This document shows, piece by piece, positions 44,861-55,167 of a DNA stretch of 64,000 bases (its first letter is position 1; every line of letters starts with the position of its first letter). The notes beneath the pieces were generated by a model, which saw only the letters and a program-made list of their open reading frames with translations, did no database searches and was not told the DNA's origin. The DNA comes from Cryptomeria japonica (Eukaryota > Streptophyta > Pinopsida > Cupressales > Cupressaceae), in contig NC_081406.1 of the NCBI RefSeq assembly GCF_030272615.1, forward strand, positions 164,281,521 to 164,345,520. The letters run 5' to 3'. A program made the translations under genes and the position numbers.

Positions 44861-46051
44861 ATGGGTTCTCCTAAATTTCCACTTTTAACTCCTCATAATT
44901 ATGCATCATGGAAAATTAAGGCATGGAGTAAACTAATGGAAAAAGGACTCATTCATTATGTAAATGAAACTATTAGAACACCACTTGATCCTAAGGCTGA
45001 TCCTAATGCTCAAATTGAATGGCTTACTAAGAATGCTATGACACTTGGAACTCTTAGATAGTATGTATCAGATGACCTCATTTTTCACATTGATAAGTGT
45101 ACAACAATTAAAGAGGCTTGGGATATTTTAAAGAAATTGTATGGTCAAGTTGATGAGATTAAGGGCTACAAGTTTGATAGTGAACTCACAACTTTGGATC
45201 CCAAGGATTTTGATACAATCCAAGATTATATCACAAAAGCAACTGAGCTAAGAGCAAAGCTAAAGGATTGTGGAATTGACAAAAATGATGCTCAATTGGT
45301 TTATAACTTGTTGGACAAGCTTCCTTCAGAATATGCAACCTTTGTATCTAGCTTTCACACCCATAGGTTAGCTCAAGGTTCCTCATACACTTCTCCCTCA
45401 TTTGATTCATTCACGAAGATGTTGATACTTGAGCAATCTAAGTTGACCATGATGGGGATTCTCAAATCTTCAAAGTCACAAGCTTTGGTGGCTAACAAAG
45501 GGAATCAAAGTAATCAAGAAAAATGCAAGAATCAAAAGCAACCTAAGTCTAAGCCACAACAAGATGGAGCACAATATTCCTCTCCACAACAAGGTGATTC
45601 ACCATTCTCACCTAAGAGGAAATCATATAAGGATAATCTTTTTTGTGGATATTGCAAGAAGTCAGGACATGATGAACATCATTGTTATAAGAAGGATATT
45701 GATGAGTTGAAGAATCTTCTTGAGAAGAATAGAATCAACCTACCTTCTAGAATGTCTACATCGGCTTCTTCTTCCAAGGATAAAGGAAAGGATCACTCTT
45801 TTGGGATAGATAAAGGAAAGGGACAAGCTCTTTGTGCTACTACAAGTCATGATTCAAGGAGATGGCTTCTAGATTCAGGGGCTTCTCATCATATGGGATC
45901 TTTGCAGTCTATGTTTTCTACATTTGAGCCTTGCCACATGCCACAAATTTTGATGGGAAATCATACATACATGGATGTGATTGGGAAAGGATCTATTTCC
46001 ATTTGGGATACCTCCTTCAATGATGTGTTGTGTACCCCACTTGACAAATAA
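44861..46051 (+). CDS. gag-protease of element L (one in-frame stop)
   Basis: ATG at 44861 begins MGSPKFPLLTPHNYASWKIK, a copia gag start. After a single TAG (45059-45061) the same frame continues: AWDILKKLYGQVDEIKGYKF, DYITKATELRAKLKDCGI, LLDKLPSEYATFVSSFH. A zinc knuckle CGYCKKSGHDEHHC (CX2CX4HX4C, about 45648-45689) is intact. A basic Ser-rich linker follows, then WLLDSGASHHM (about 45864-45896), the aspartic protease active site, and MGNHTYMDVIGKGSI. The frame shifts at about 46040 before the usual NLLSI motif. Gag packages element RNA and protease matures the particle, so this product could act as a structural donor or parasite. Choosing 44861 over 44789 follows the gag homology. Confidence 0.85.
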
Positions 46052-47078
46052 TCTTCTTTCCATCTATCAAATCACACATGGGGCAACTAGGAAAACTACG
46101 GAGTTCACACCTGATTTAGTTATCATTAGAGACATGGAGAGTGGATCTATGATTGCGACTGGGGTGGTTGATCATGCATCTCGGTTGTACTCTTTTTCAA
46201 ATTTTGGTCCTATTGATAAGGTTGGTTCTTCCTATGTTGATGATTCAGATTTTGAGGAGAACTTTGGGCATTTGAACTTGGGGATTCTCAAATGTGACCC
46301 CATTCTTGAGCCTTGCATTTCATCTCCTTCTATTGATATCACACCACCTATTGCACCCGATGATGCAGCTAGTGCGACAGTTTTGCCTTCTTATGATTTA
46401 GTGTAGCAGGATATTTCATGTCTTCCAGCTTCAGTTGATTGGGATGCCTACTTGACAGACATTGTAGGTTTGTTTGTGGAGTCCTACATTGCAGATTTGG
46501 AAGACACCATTCATGACATTCATCTTCTCTTTGATGAAGATGATCCTTCTTTGATTGTTGCAAGGGATAACTCTGACCCTCTTGTGCATTCTCTACATGA
46601 TCAATCTTTAGAGGTTGACATGATTGTGGATACTTTTGTACAACACTTGGAGGAGGTCTCTTTATCTTTTGAGGAGACATAAGAGTCTTTGGATATTGTT
46701 CTACATTCATCTCCACTAGATCTTGGAGTGCCTTTTTCAACAGTGTGGCATAGTTTACCACCTTTGGAGGGGGTACCTTTCATCATCGACATGGGGACAC
46801 TTGAGCAGTTTTCAGAGATTCCCTTCATCATGAGTATTTTTGCTTCATCTTCCCTTCATGGCTGGGGAGACTTCATGGATACACCTTTGGTTTTGTTTCT
46901 TCCTAAGGGGAGGAATGTTGTTCGACATTCATGGAGCAGTTTCTTCATTCATCTTCGAGCTTCTATCATTGGTGTAGATTCTAGATTGAGGGGGGGCTTC
47001 CTAGTCTCTCTTCTTCTTCTCTCATATGGGGGGGACTTTTTCCTCACATGGGGTTTTGTCCTTCACATACTTCTATGA
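46045..47078 (+). CDS. pre-integrase remnant fused to an unrecognised acidic frame (element L)
   Basis: In one frame from about 46045: VPHLTNNLLSIYQITHG, LVIIRDMESGSMIATGVVDH, ASRLYSFSNFGP and ENFGHLNLGILK, all typical of the copia protease-to-integrase region. Where integrase should start, the sequence changes to an Asp/Glu/Leu/Ser/Pro-rich stretch (CISSPSIDITPPIAPDD, VDWDAYLTDIVGLFVESYIA, DLEDTIHDIHLLFDEDDPSL, VDTFVQHLEEVSLSFEE). Only two stops occur in about 345 codons (TAG 46404-46406, TAA 46680-46682). I do not recognise any domain. The last part, after about 46840, is probably 3' untranslated sequence rather than protein. Non-coding origin of the whole tract remains possible. Confidence 0.55.
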
Positions 47079-47301
47079 GAGTTCTTTGTATCTAGTTTTC
47101 ATCTCTCTTTTGGGGGAGGGTTTTTTCCCATTGGGTTTTTCTCTCTTTCCCCACTTTGTGAGAGATTTCCTTGCATTGGTTTTCATGCATTTGCATTTGT
47201 TCATGGGTACCTAACATGGCCTAGTAGCCGGGACCCATCTTGCATTGCTTAATTGCATTGTAGACTTAAGTGCTTTCCCCTAAGTTGCACTTAAGGGGGG
47301 G
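47079..47301 (+). other. 3' region and polypurine tract of element L
   Basis: T- and G-rich sequence with repeated words such as TTTTGGGGGAGGG and CATGGGG (47025-47130), then the purine tract AAGGGGGGG (47293-47301) at the 3' LTR. Confidence 0.7.
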
Positions 47302-47793
47302 TGTTGGTGTAAATAATTATTCATCATGGATATTATTACACTTTACTTAAGTTTACTTAGGTACATGAATTTCATAGTAGTTTGGGTATGAGACACTTGG
47401 TTGTTTGTGCCACATTGGGATAGTGTGTGTAGGAGAATTTTCACCTTTTATGGTGTTGGTCTTGTTGTTACACTCCACATTCAGTGGGTGATCCACCTCA
47501 TGTGGACTATTATATTGTTTCTCCTACCTACCCACACCTATTTCCTACCTACCCTTGTTTCTTATTGAGCCACATGTCATGTTTGTGTGCTCACATATCC
47601 ATATAGCCTTGCCTATATAAGCAAGCTCATATTCATTGTATGTAACGCTTGATGATCCAGTTGATCAATATTTTCATCTTGATAGAATACAATTTATTTC
47701 TATCATCTATTTTGTTTTCTCTATTTGTGCTTTCCATTGCCTCTAGATCTTGGCAAAATCTCACATGGTATCAGAGCTGGTCCATGTCTCACA
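47302..47793 (+). repeat. 3' LTR of element L
   Basis: It starts TGTTGGTGTAAATAATT and ends TCCATGTCTCACA, 492 bp, the same length as the 5' LTR. TATA box at 47614-47621. It also ends with the 28-base extension (47766-47793). The right flank AATAT is the target duplication. Confidence 0.95.
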
Positions 47794-48350
47794 AATATGT
47801 CAATAGAAAAGCCATAAAAGGACAAATCATAGTAGATCAACTTGGAGAAGCACCCCTACAAGACAGTCATCCAATGGTGATAGATTTTGTAGATGAATCA
47901 ACATTTGCACTATTGGCACAAACAAAATGGAAATTATTCTTTAATGGTTCACACACAAATCATGGATCAAGAGCAGGAATTTTGTTCATAACTCAAAGAG
48001 ATTAGATTCCCAATTTTTTCAGGATCAACTTCCCTTGCACCAATAACATTGTTGAATATGAATCCCCGATGGTAGGACTACGCACTGCACTACAATGGAA
48101 TATCATGGACCTACAAGTCTTTGGAGACTCACACCTTATTATTAATCAAGTCAATGATGATTACAATACAAAAGATGATAAGATAACACCATACAAAGAA
48201 TTGGTGGAAGAATACAAGCAACACTTCACCAATGTAACATTTGAATAGATAACAAGGGTACAACACAAGGCAATAGATACAATGGTAATGGTAGGTTCTT
48301 TCTTGGATATGCGAAATGATGCAACTCACTTTGAATTTCAAGTAGAATAA
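47794..48350 (+). pseudogene. RNase H tail and second RNase H of element K
   Basis: The frame resumes after L with YVNRKAIKGQIIVDQL (end of the first RNase H and tether). Then comes WKLFFNGSHTNHGSRAGILF, where the catalytic Asp of FFDGS has become Asn (about 47937), FPCTNNIVEYESPMVGL and LQVFGDSHLIINQVNDDYN with the conserved Asp-Ser. Stops at about 48003, 48247 and 48348. C has the same domain. Confidence 0.8.
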
Positions 48351-49675
48351 CTCATTGTCCCAGCTTATGAAATATCATCCACTAAATATGTATGTATGAT
48401 AATAGGACCTGAGTCCCCATGGTATAGAGATATATATGCATACCTTCATGATCAATATATACATCCTGATGTTTTACAAAATCAAAGGAAGGCACTCATC
48501 TGACAATCATCAAAACATTCAATTATTGCTGACACTTTGTATAAAATAAGTGTAGATGGCACCTTACTTAGACACCTTAATGTTGAGGAGGCGCAAATCG
48601 CCCTAAAAGAAGTTCATGATGGCATATGTGGGGGACATTCTTCTAGACCTTCTCTAGCAAAAACATTGTTGCGAGAAGGTTATTACTAGCCTACAATGGA
48701 AAAGGATGCTTACAAGTATGTCCAAAGATGCAAGCAATGCCAAAAGCATGGGAGCCTAATTCATGCACCTGCTCAAGATTTTTAGCCAATAACATCACCA
48801 TGACTATTTTCACAATGGGGATTAGATATTGTAGGGAAAATAAACCCTACCTCCTCCAATAGACATAAGTTTATCCTTATAGCTACAAAATACTTCACAA
48901 AATGGGTTGAAGCAATCTCGATGACCTTCACAATAGGAAAGAAAATAGCTAATTTCATTTTGAATTATATTATTTGCAAATATAGAGTACCTATGTGCAT
49001 TGTAACTAATAACATATGACCTTTTAAAAACCAATAAGTGATTGAACTTTGCAAACAATTTCATATCAAACAACATTTTGTGACACCCTACTATCCCCAA
49101 AGTAATGGTCAAGCTGAGGCAACAAACAAAATTATTTTGAAAATTTTAAAGAAAGTTATCAACGATAGTGGACAAGATTGGCATCTCCAACTGAACCCGA
49201 CTCTCTAGGCCTACCGAACTAGTGTCCGCACAGCAACTGGTTCCACACCCTTCTCTTTTTTTTATGGTTTGGAAGCTTATTTTCCTATCGAGGTAGAATT
49301 TCCATCGCTAAGGGTCTCTTTGAAAAACATTATCTCAGAAGAAGACTATAGAGTAGCATGTTTGCAAGAACTAGAATTCCTAGATAAAAAATGAAAAGGT
49401 GCTCTAAATCATTTATAAGGATATCAAAAAAAAATGAGAAGAAGCCACAACAAAAGAGTTAACCCACATTTCTTTGAAATAGGAGACATCATTCTTAAAG
49501 AAAATCAAAGGAACCTCATTTAATGCGAAAAACCGGAAAATTTCAGCCAAACTAGTTAGGTCCTTTTGTCATAATGAAAGTAATAAAAAATGACATTTAT
49601 AATTTGCAAACAATGGAGGGAAATCCACTCCCTGATCCCATTAACAGCATGCACCTAAAAAGATATTACATCTAA
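48351..49675 (+). pseudogene. integrase of element K
   Basis: VDGTLLRHLNVEEAQIALKE, HDGICGGHSSRPSLA and CKQCQKHGSLIHAP form the zinc-binding region (about 48550-48770). WGLDIVGKINPT holds the first Asp (about 48820), IVTNNI stands where the second Asp (TDN) is expected, and TPYYPQSNGQAEATNKIILK keeps the Glu (about 49110). Then [29 protein letters not shown] and a C-terminal domain ending MHLKRYYI at 49675. About ten stops are present. This is the intact-length counterpart of the deleted integrase in C. Confidence 0.85.
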
Positions 49676-52161
49676 GGGAGGGTTCATTTCAATTTTTAGT
49701 ACTGCATTTGCATATTTCTTTACTGCATTGCATTATATATTTTCATTTTAGAGTACATCATAGTTGCTTGCATATCACCATTGCACAACATATAGTTGCA
49801 TATCATTATTTCTTTCACATATAGTTGCATCAATAAATCAATGAGATTGTCTAAGTCATTCACCTATCTGCACTGGAAAAAATGAAGGTTGTCTCTTTTC
49901 CTAGATACTTGTTCATGAAGTCTTTAGGAGGCCTTTAGTTATTCATCTTCAAAGTCACCTTGTGATTAATATTTATCCTTGTTTGGGTAGAGGTTTCATT
50001 ATAAAGTATTTTTACCCAAAATCTATCAATTTCTATATCTCACACATTAATCAAAAGCTCTAAGTCATTACAAATACCTAGTTGGTCATGTGGCTAGTGA
50101 AAAATCCAATATTCAGCTTTAGTGTTGCTGTAATTGTCATACCCAAGTAGGTTTCATTACTTACAAGTCAAGGAAATGAAATAAAAGAGAAATAAATACT
50201 ATGCCAATATCCATCTCAAGGCAAAATACAATTTTTTTTATATATTATTGAAATATCACGCATACAAGTGCGACAATAAAAATCTTGACTATGGGAACAT
50301 GCAAGTAACTCCATCAAGGTTATGGATGCCTGCTAGAAATGGAGCGATATTTACAAGATTATAGTGCATAACCTTGCCAGAGCCCTAAAAGCTTGCTGGC
50401 AATGAGGCTCTATCCAAGATGCTTTTGAAGTCAGAATAACTCATGTAGCTAGCCACATAGGATTCCAAGGGTCTTTGATGGTTATAAGAGTCAGAATGAA
50501 TCCAAATGGACACACATGGGCAAACGAAGATCAAAGTTTTAAGAATTGATGGAGAATTTTTCCACGCCTCCATTCATAAATCTTGGCTACATAATGTGTT
50601 AGGTTGGATGGTCTAAGATTTTTCGAGAACTGATTGAACTCCTATCTCTGAAACGTTTCACACCTTCAATTCAATCAATACATGTCAAAATAAAGGAAAC
50701 ACACAATCATCCTTGTTCGAATAGGAACTGTATCTTCATCTTGCATACTACATTTTCCCTTATGCCAAAATTCATTGTCTTCACATAAATGTTGCATATC
50801 ATCATATAGGGTTGCATACCCGAGGGCATAACTAAAAAAAATCTAAAAATCAGATAAAGTCTTGAAAAAATCTAAAACATTCAAATATCAAAATCACAAC
50901 AAAAAAAATCAAATAAAGTCCCAAAAAAGCACAAAACATTGAGAAAATGCCAAAAACCCTAAAAATCAAAAAGCTCTTCAAAAACAAATTAAATATTGAA
51001 AAACATCAACAACTTGCAATAAATTGTCTCGCAAGAATCCAACACCCTAGCAGATATCTAACAAACACTTCACACGAAGTTAAACAAAGGATATAACTAT
51101 CTTGTCAAAACATCTGCAATCAAGCTGATCAACTGTCTAATCTATCGAATCATTATCAAACTATCAAAACGATCAACATCTTGTCTTAAATAGAATCAGT
51201 ACACTCAAAACTAGATAGGTCAGTCTTAAACATGATCCAAAACTTCTGAAACCAAACATTATCAAAATCATATCAAACATATCAAAGAAAAGGCACAGTC
51301 AGTCCAACTGGTGAGTTTTGTCTATTTTGGTTGACTCTTTTTATCAAATTGGTGAAGATCATTACTTTTAGCTACTCAAGGATGTCCAAAAACTAACTAG
51401 AGGAGTCATGATGGGCATGATCTTTTTCTTTGTTTGTTGTTTGTGGTTTGAACCAATGAAGTTTTGGGGTGGTTTCTCTAGTGGGTGTTTGTGATAGGAG
51501 CATTCAGCTTGTGAATACCACACATACCTCGACCCCTAGCATAATTTCCTGAATGGAGAGTTCATTCCTTGTTTGCTACATGTTTGTTTCTTTGCAATGA
51601 GATATCTATACATCTTGGTTCCTCATACTCTGGCGTATTAAGCTCCATTGTTAAATAATAAGGCTCAATGATGATGATGTATTGCACTATGAATAAAGAA
51701 ATGGAGACTTTCTCATCAAAATCCTATCAATCAAATCGTTCCTATCATATCTATTTCTAGAATAAATGAAAAGTGATTCAATTTATTTATCATTTCATAT
51801 ATTCTACATCTAACAACTAACAATTCTTCCAAATTTGCGCTTTTCAACACCTATATTGACATAACAAAAAAATAAACATTGTCACATTGCATTTTCATAT
51901 AAATCACTTCATAATATTAGTCTATTGCATTATAATAATAATTTCATCAACCATTATACATCACAAAATAAAGGTACATCACATCACTGCATGATATCAC
52001 ATTCACATTGCAATCATCATCACATAAGCATAAAAAGCAACAAAGAAACATTATACCATGAAGTTCGTCATAAAATAGCTCATCAAGAATGTATATCAGA
52101 TATCTAATAAAAATGTGTCAAAATACATCGTATCTATGATACAACATTAATAACAAAACTC
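49676..52161 (+). other. non-coding 3' region of element K
   Basis: About 2.5 kb with no convincing coding frame on either strand. The region 50825-51000 is A-rich with repeats of the type AAAAATCAAA, matching the T-rich block in C's 3' region read on its own strand. Around 51580-51655 a segment reads ATACATCTTGGTTCCTCATA. No polypurine tract or LTR was found. Confidence 0.5.
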
Positions 52162-52562
52162 TCAACCTATGTTTCCTCTATCAGTAGGTGCATCTTGCCT
52201 AACTCCAGTCTTTCCCGACAACACTCTAGGTGGACCCATCACTCCTCCACTGCTAGTCTGTTGAGAGGTAGACCGACTCGATCTTCTCCCCATGAAAGCA
52301 CTAAAACTAGGCTCCCTCTAATCCTTAGGAATGGCTCTCTCATAAGCCTGCCTATAGTAAATAGCCTCCTATGCAGCAGCAAAATATCTATCTGCATGGC
52401 TTCATGCCTCTGTCACCAACCCAAATAACTAATTGTATGCATTCATGGTGATCCGAGCTCTCCTAACTGCCTCATCCATCTCCCTCTATAGTCAATCTCT
52501 CTCAACGACTATCCGATCCCTCTCTGTAGTCAATGCCTCCATCTCTTGCCGACATTGATTAT
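52162..52562 (-). pseudogene. antisense coding frame beside element K, coiled-coil-like
   Basis: On the minus strand one frame runs about 133 codons from 52562 to a stop at 52162-52164 with six in-frame stops (four TAG, two TGA, no TAA). It reads QEMEALTTERDRIVVERD, REMDEAVRRARITMN, HADRYFAAA, EAIYYRQAYERAIPKD, then a basic Ser-rich stretch (MGRRSSRSTSQQTSSGG) and VLSGKTGVRQDAPTDRGN. The Glu/Arg/Ala-rich part looks like a helical coiled coil. The N-terminus is cut by element M. Antisense frames between pol and the 3' LTR are known in Tat-lineage elements such as Grande and RIRE2, so K is the likely owner; a separate minus-strand element is the alternative. Sequence composition is more GC-rich than its surroundings. 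Confidence 0.6.
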
Positions 52563-52898
52563 TGATGGTATGATGAAAGAATAAGTACCTGGTAGAATAC
52601 TGAGAGGGGGGTTGAATCAGTATATTGAAAAGCTGATACAAAGTCCCCAAACTCAAATTCAATCACACAAAGTAAACATTTCTCAGTTAAGATCAATATT
52701 CATAAGAATACTTGACATCAACCAGTTTAACTATTATGACAACTTAACAACAAACAAATCCAATCTTGTAAACATCAACAATGCTTAATCATAACTCAAC
52801 ATATTCATCTCTTAATTCTTCTACTTATCATGGCTTATCAGAAGTTAATCAAATCAATAAATAAGATCATAACCACAAAAACATTCACCACTTGACAC
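52563..52898 (-). repeat. 3' terminal part of the 3' LTR of element M
   Basis: Aligns with 55168-55506 to the point TTGACAC, after which the two diverge. It begins TGATGGTATGATG on the plus strand and carries the G-run (GAGAGGGGGG, about 52599-52608). Confidence 0.9.
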
Positions 52899-54090
52899 TC
52901 TTGGTGGAATAGCCAAGAAATATGCCTTCATCACTCTTAGCTTCAAACTTGCTTATGTAATCACCTCTTTTAATAAAACATTTTCTTCCAAATATCTTAA
53001 AATAGCTAACATCAGGTGATCTCCCATACCATTATTCATATGGGGTCTTGTCCTTACCTCTTTTCACCAGAACTCGGTTCATTGTGTAGATAGTTGTACT
53101 TACAGCTTCTTTCCAAAATGTTTTTGTTACACCTCCTTGTATCAACAAAGTGCTAGCAACTTCAAACACTGACTGACTGTTTCTCTCTACTATACCATTC
53201 TATTGTGGTGTCCTTGGTGTAGAAAGTTGCCTCTTGATACCATTATCATCACAATACTTAGTGAACTCCATAGAAGTGAATTCATCGCCTTGATATGTTC
53301 TTAGACATTTTATCTTTTTGCCACTCTCTTTCTCAGCTAAGGCTTTGAATGCCTTGAATTTACCAAAAGCTTCATTCTTATCCTTCAAGAATGTGACCCA
53401 CATCATCCTTGAACAGTCATCAGTGAAGATCATGAAATATATGTCACCTTGAATGCTTCTTATTCTTATTGGTCCACATAGATCTATATGAACCAAATCT
53501 AACAAGTGCTCTGTTGAGAAGGACTTGCTCTTGAAAGTTGAAGAAGTCATCTTTCCTAGATGACATTCCTTACAAAGAGCATTAACCGGTTTGTCTAGCT
53601 GAGGCAAACATCTTACTGTCTTAGACTTTCTTACTTTAACAATATTGTCAAAATTTATATGACAAAATCTCCTATTCCAAAGCCAACTATCATCTAATTT
53701 TGTAATCAAACAGTTGCTAACTTTAGGATTGAGATGAAATAGATTACCTTTGGTTTGTTTCCCAGTTGCAATCAATTCACCTTTGTTGTCAAAGGTTTTA
53801 AACATTCCATTTGTAAACTCCAGTGGGTATCCTATGTCATTAAGTTGTGCCACACTTAAAAGATTTTTCTTTAGGCCTTCAACCCAATAGACATCATCAA
53901 CACTTCTCTTCCCATTGAGAGAAATAACTCCCTTACCTTTAACCATACAAGGTGAGTCATTGCCAAATCTGACAACACCTCCATCAAATTCCTTCAAGGA
54001 AATAAATTTGCTTCGATCACCGGTCATGTGATGTGAACAACCACTATCAATGATCCAATCATTAGAGTTATCCATTCGGGATACTAGTGC
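52899..54090 (-). pseudogene. protease and partial integrase of element M
   Basis: A 291-codon open stretch (54075-53200) reads WIIDSGCSHHMTGDRSKF (protease active site intact), VYWVEGLKKNLLSVAQL, then pre-integrase WLWNRRFCHINFDNIVKV and CKECHLGK. Integrase DLVHIDLCGPIRIRSIQGD keeps the first Asp; LRTYQGDEFTSMEF has Tyr where the second Asp is expected. After a stop near 53200 NGIVERN keeps the Glu. It continues through TIYTMNRVLVKRGKDKTPYE and GDYISKF to DEGIFLGYSTKS, where the deletion joins LTR sequence. Better preserved than E or F. Confidence 0.9.
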
Positions 54091-54093
54091 CTT

Positions 54094-55096
54094 CTAATAT
54101 GATATTTCTTCCTTAATAACTATAAACACAATATCTTCACTAGCATCATTATCAAATTCTTCATCAGTAATACCTCTATCAATAGCTACAAGACAATCTC
54201 TCTTGCCTTTACCCTTAGACTTCTTAAATTTGTCTCTCTTATTTTCATTTTTACCATTAGGGCAATTAGCTTCTATATGACCAATCTTGTCATGCAAAAC
54301 ATTTTAAAGGTAGCTTACCTCTATATTTACCAGTGCCTCTAGGGAGTTGTTTTTCCAACAATGCTTCAAGTTACACTAAGATGTCTTCATCATCAACATC
54401 TCTATTGGATCTAGATTCATAGCTATGGTCGGTATCTCTACTTCTTCTCACAAATGAGTTAGAGATAGAAGCTCTGAATGTAGATTCTAATTTTTGTACA
54501 CTACCATCATAACCATTTAGTTCAAAATCAAAAAGTTTGCCAATAATAGAGTCAAGAGTTACCTTTGTCTTGTCAATGGATTTCAGCTCTTGAATAGCTG
54601 CAACTCGGATAGCATAAACCAGTAGTAGGGTTCTCAGTACCTTATTTATTATTGTGGCATCTTCCACTTTCCCTCCTACACTCTTTATCTCACCAACTAT
54701 CTCTTTAATCCTTTGACCATACTGTTGGATATTCTCACCTTCAGACATTCTCATGTCATCAAACTTTCCTCTTAAACTCTCCTCTTTGGAAATCTTAACA
54801 TGTCCATCACCGCTATAAATTTCTTCAAGTTTTTGCCATACTTCATGTGTAGTCTCAAGATTATGAACATCTACATATTCAACATCAGACAAAGAACTGA
54901 TAATAGCCTCTAATGCTTGGTGATTTTCTTGTTGTTCTTTCTTCTGATCATTAGCTAGGATTCCAGTAGGTGTAATATACTTAGTTCCTATACGATCCGA
55001 ATATTGACTACCAAGACTCTTAATGTAAATCTTCATTCCATCACTCCATATTCTATAGTTATCTTTGTTGAACTTCGGACCTTCTTTCTTCATCAT
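54094..55096 (-). pseudogene. gag of element M
   Basis: ATG at 55096 begins MMKKEGPKFNKDNYRIWSDG, then EVWQKLEEIYSGDGHVKISK, LRGKFDDMRMSEGENIQQYG, ELKSIDKTKVTLDSIIGKLF, the copia gag domain, open for 241 codons to 54371. A stop and frameshift precede the zinc knuckle (HDKIGHIEANC, about 54295-54262, its first Cys pair in another frame). A Lys-rich tail and the acidic linker DEEFDNDASEDIVF follow to 54094. It overlaps no other gene. Confidence 0.9.
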
Positions 55097-55153
55097 GATC
55101 TACAAGATCTTTTCCTCAAGTTGTTAGGCTTTTAGATTAAGAGGACCTGAGAT

Positions 55154-55167
55154 GCTCTGATACCAAT
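55154..55167 (-). promoter_or_regulatory. primer-binding site of element M
   Basis: The minus strand reads ATTGGTATCAGAGC at the LTR end, a perfect match to the initiator-methionine tRNA complement. Confidence 0.9.

Larger units (their letters stand above)
43534..47793 (+). mobile_element. element L: complete non-autonomous copia element (gag-protease only)
   Basis: Two 492-bp LTRs, primer-binding site and polypurine tract, flanked by AATAT at 43529-43533 and 47794-47798. The whole is 4260 bp. The LTRs differ at about 18 positions counted by eye (near 3.7%), far fewer than the LTRs of E, so it is the youngest complete element here. The 3.3-kb interior encodes gag and protease, reaches the pre-integrase FGHLN motif and then turns into an acidic frame of unknown type; integrase, RT and RNase H are absent. 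It must have moved with enzymes from another copia element. It splits K between IEY and VNRK. Confidence 0.9.
38339..52562 (+). mobile_element. element K: Tat-type gypsy retrotransposon, both ends missing, split by L
   Basis: The order is gag, protease, G-patch-like segment, acidic linker, RT, RNase H, second RNase H, integrase, long 3' region and an antisense coding frame, as in Tat-lineage elements. Copia element L (43534-47793) sits in the RNase H tail; removing it and one AATAT copy rejoins the frame DIEY with VNRKAIKGQ. No 5' LTR is seen at the left junction and no 3' LTR at the right, where element M begins. All frames are broken by stops or shifts. K is homologous to C throughout pol. 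Confidence 0.85.

Noticed and set aside
46369-46831. Minus-strand frames opposite the acidic frame of L
   Set aside because: Mirror frames of the plus-strand coding tract; the plus frame is continuous with the pre-integrase motif.
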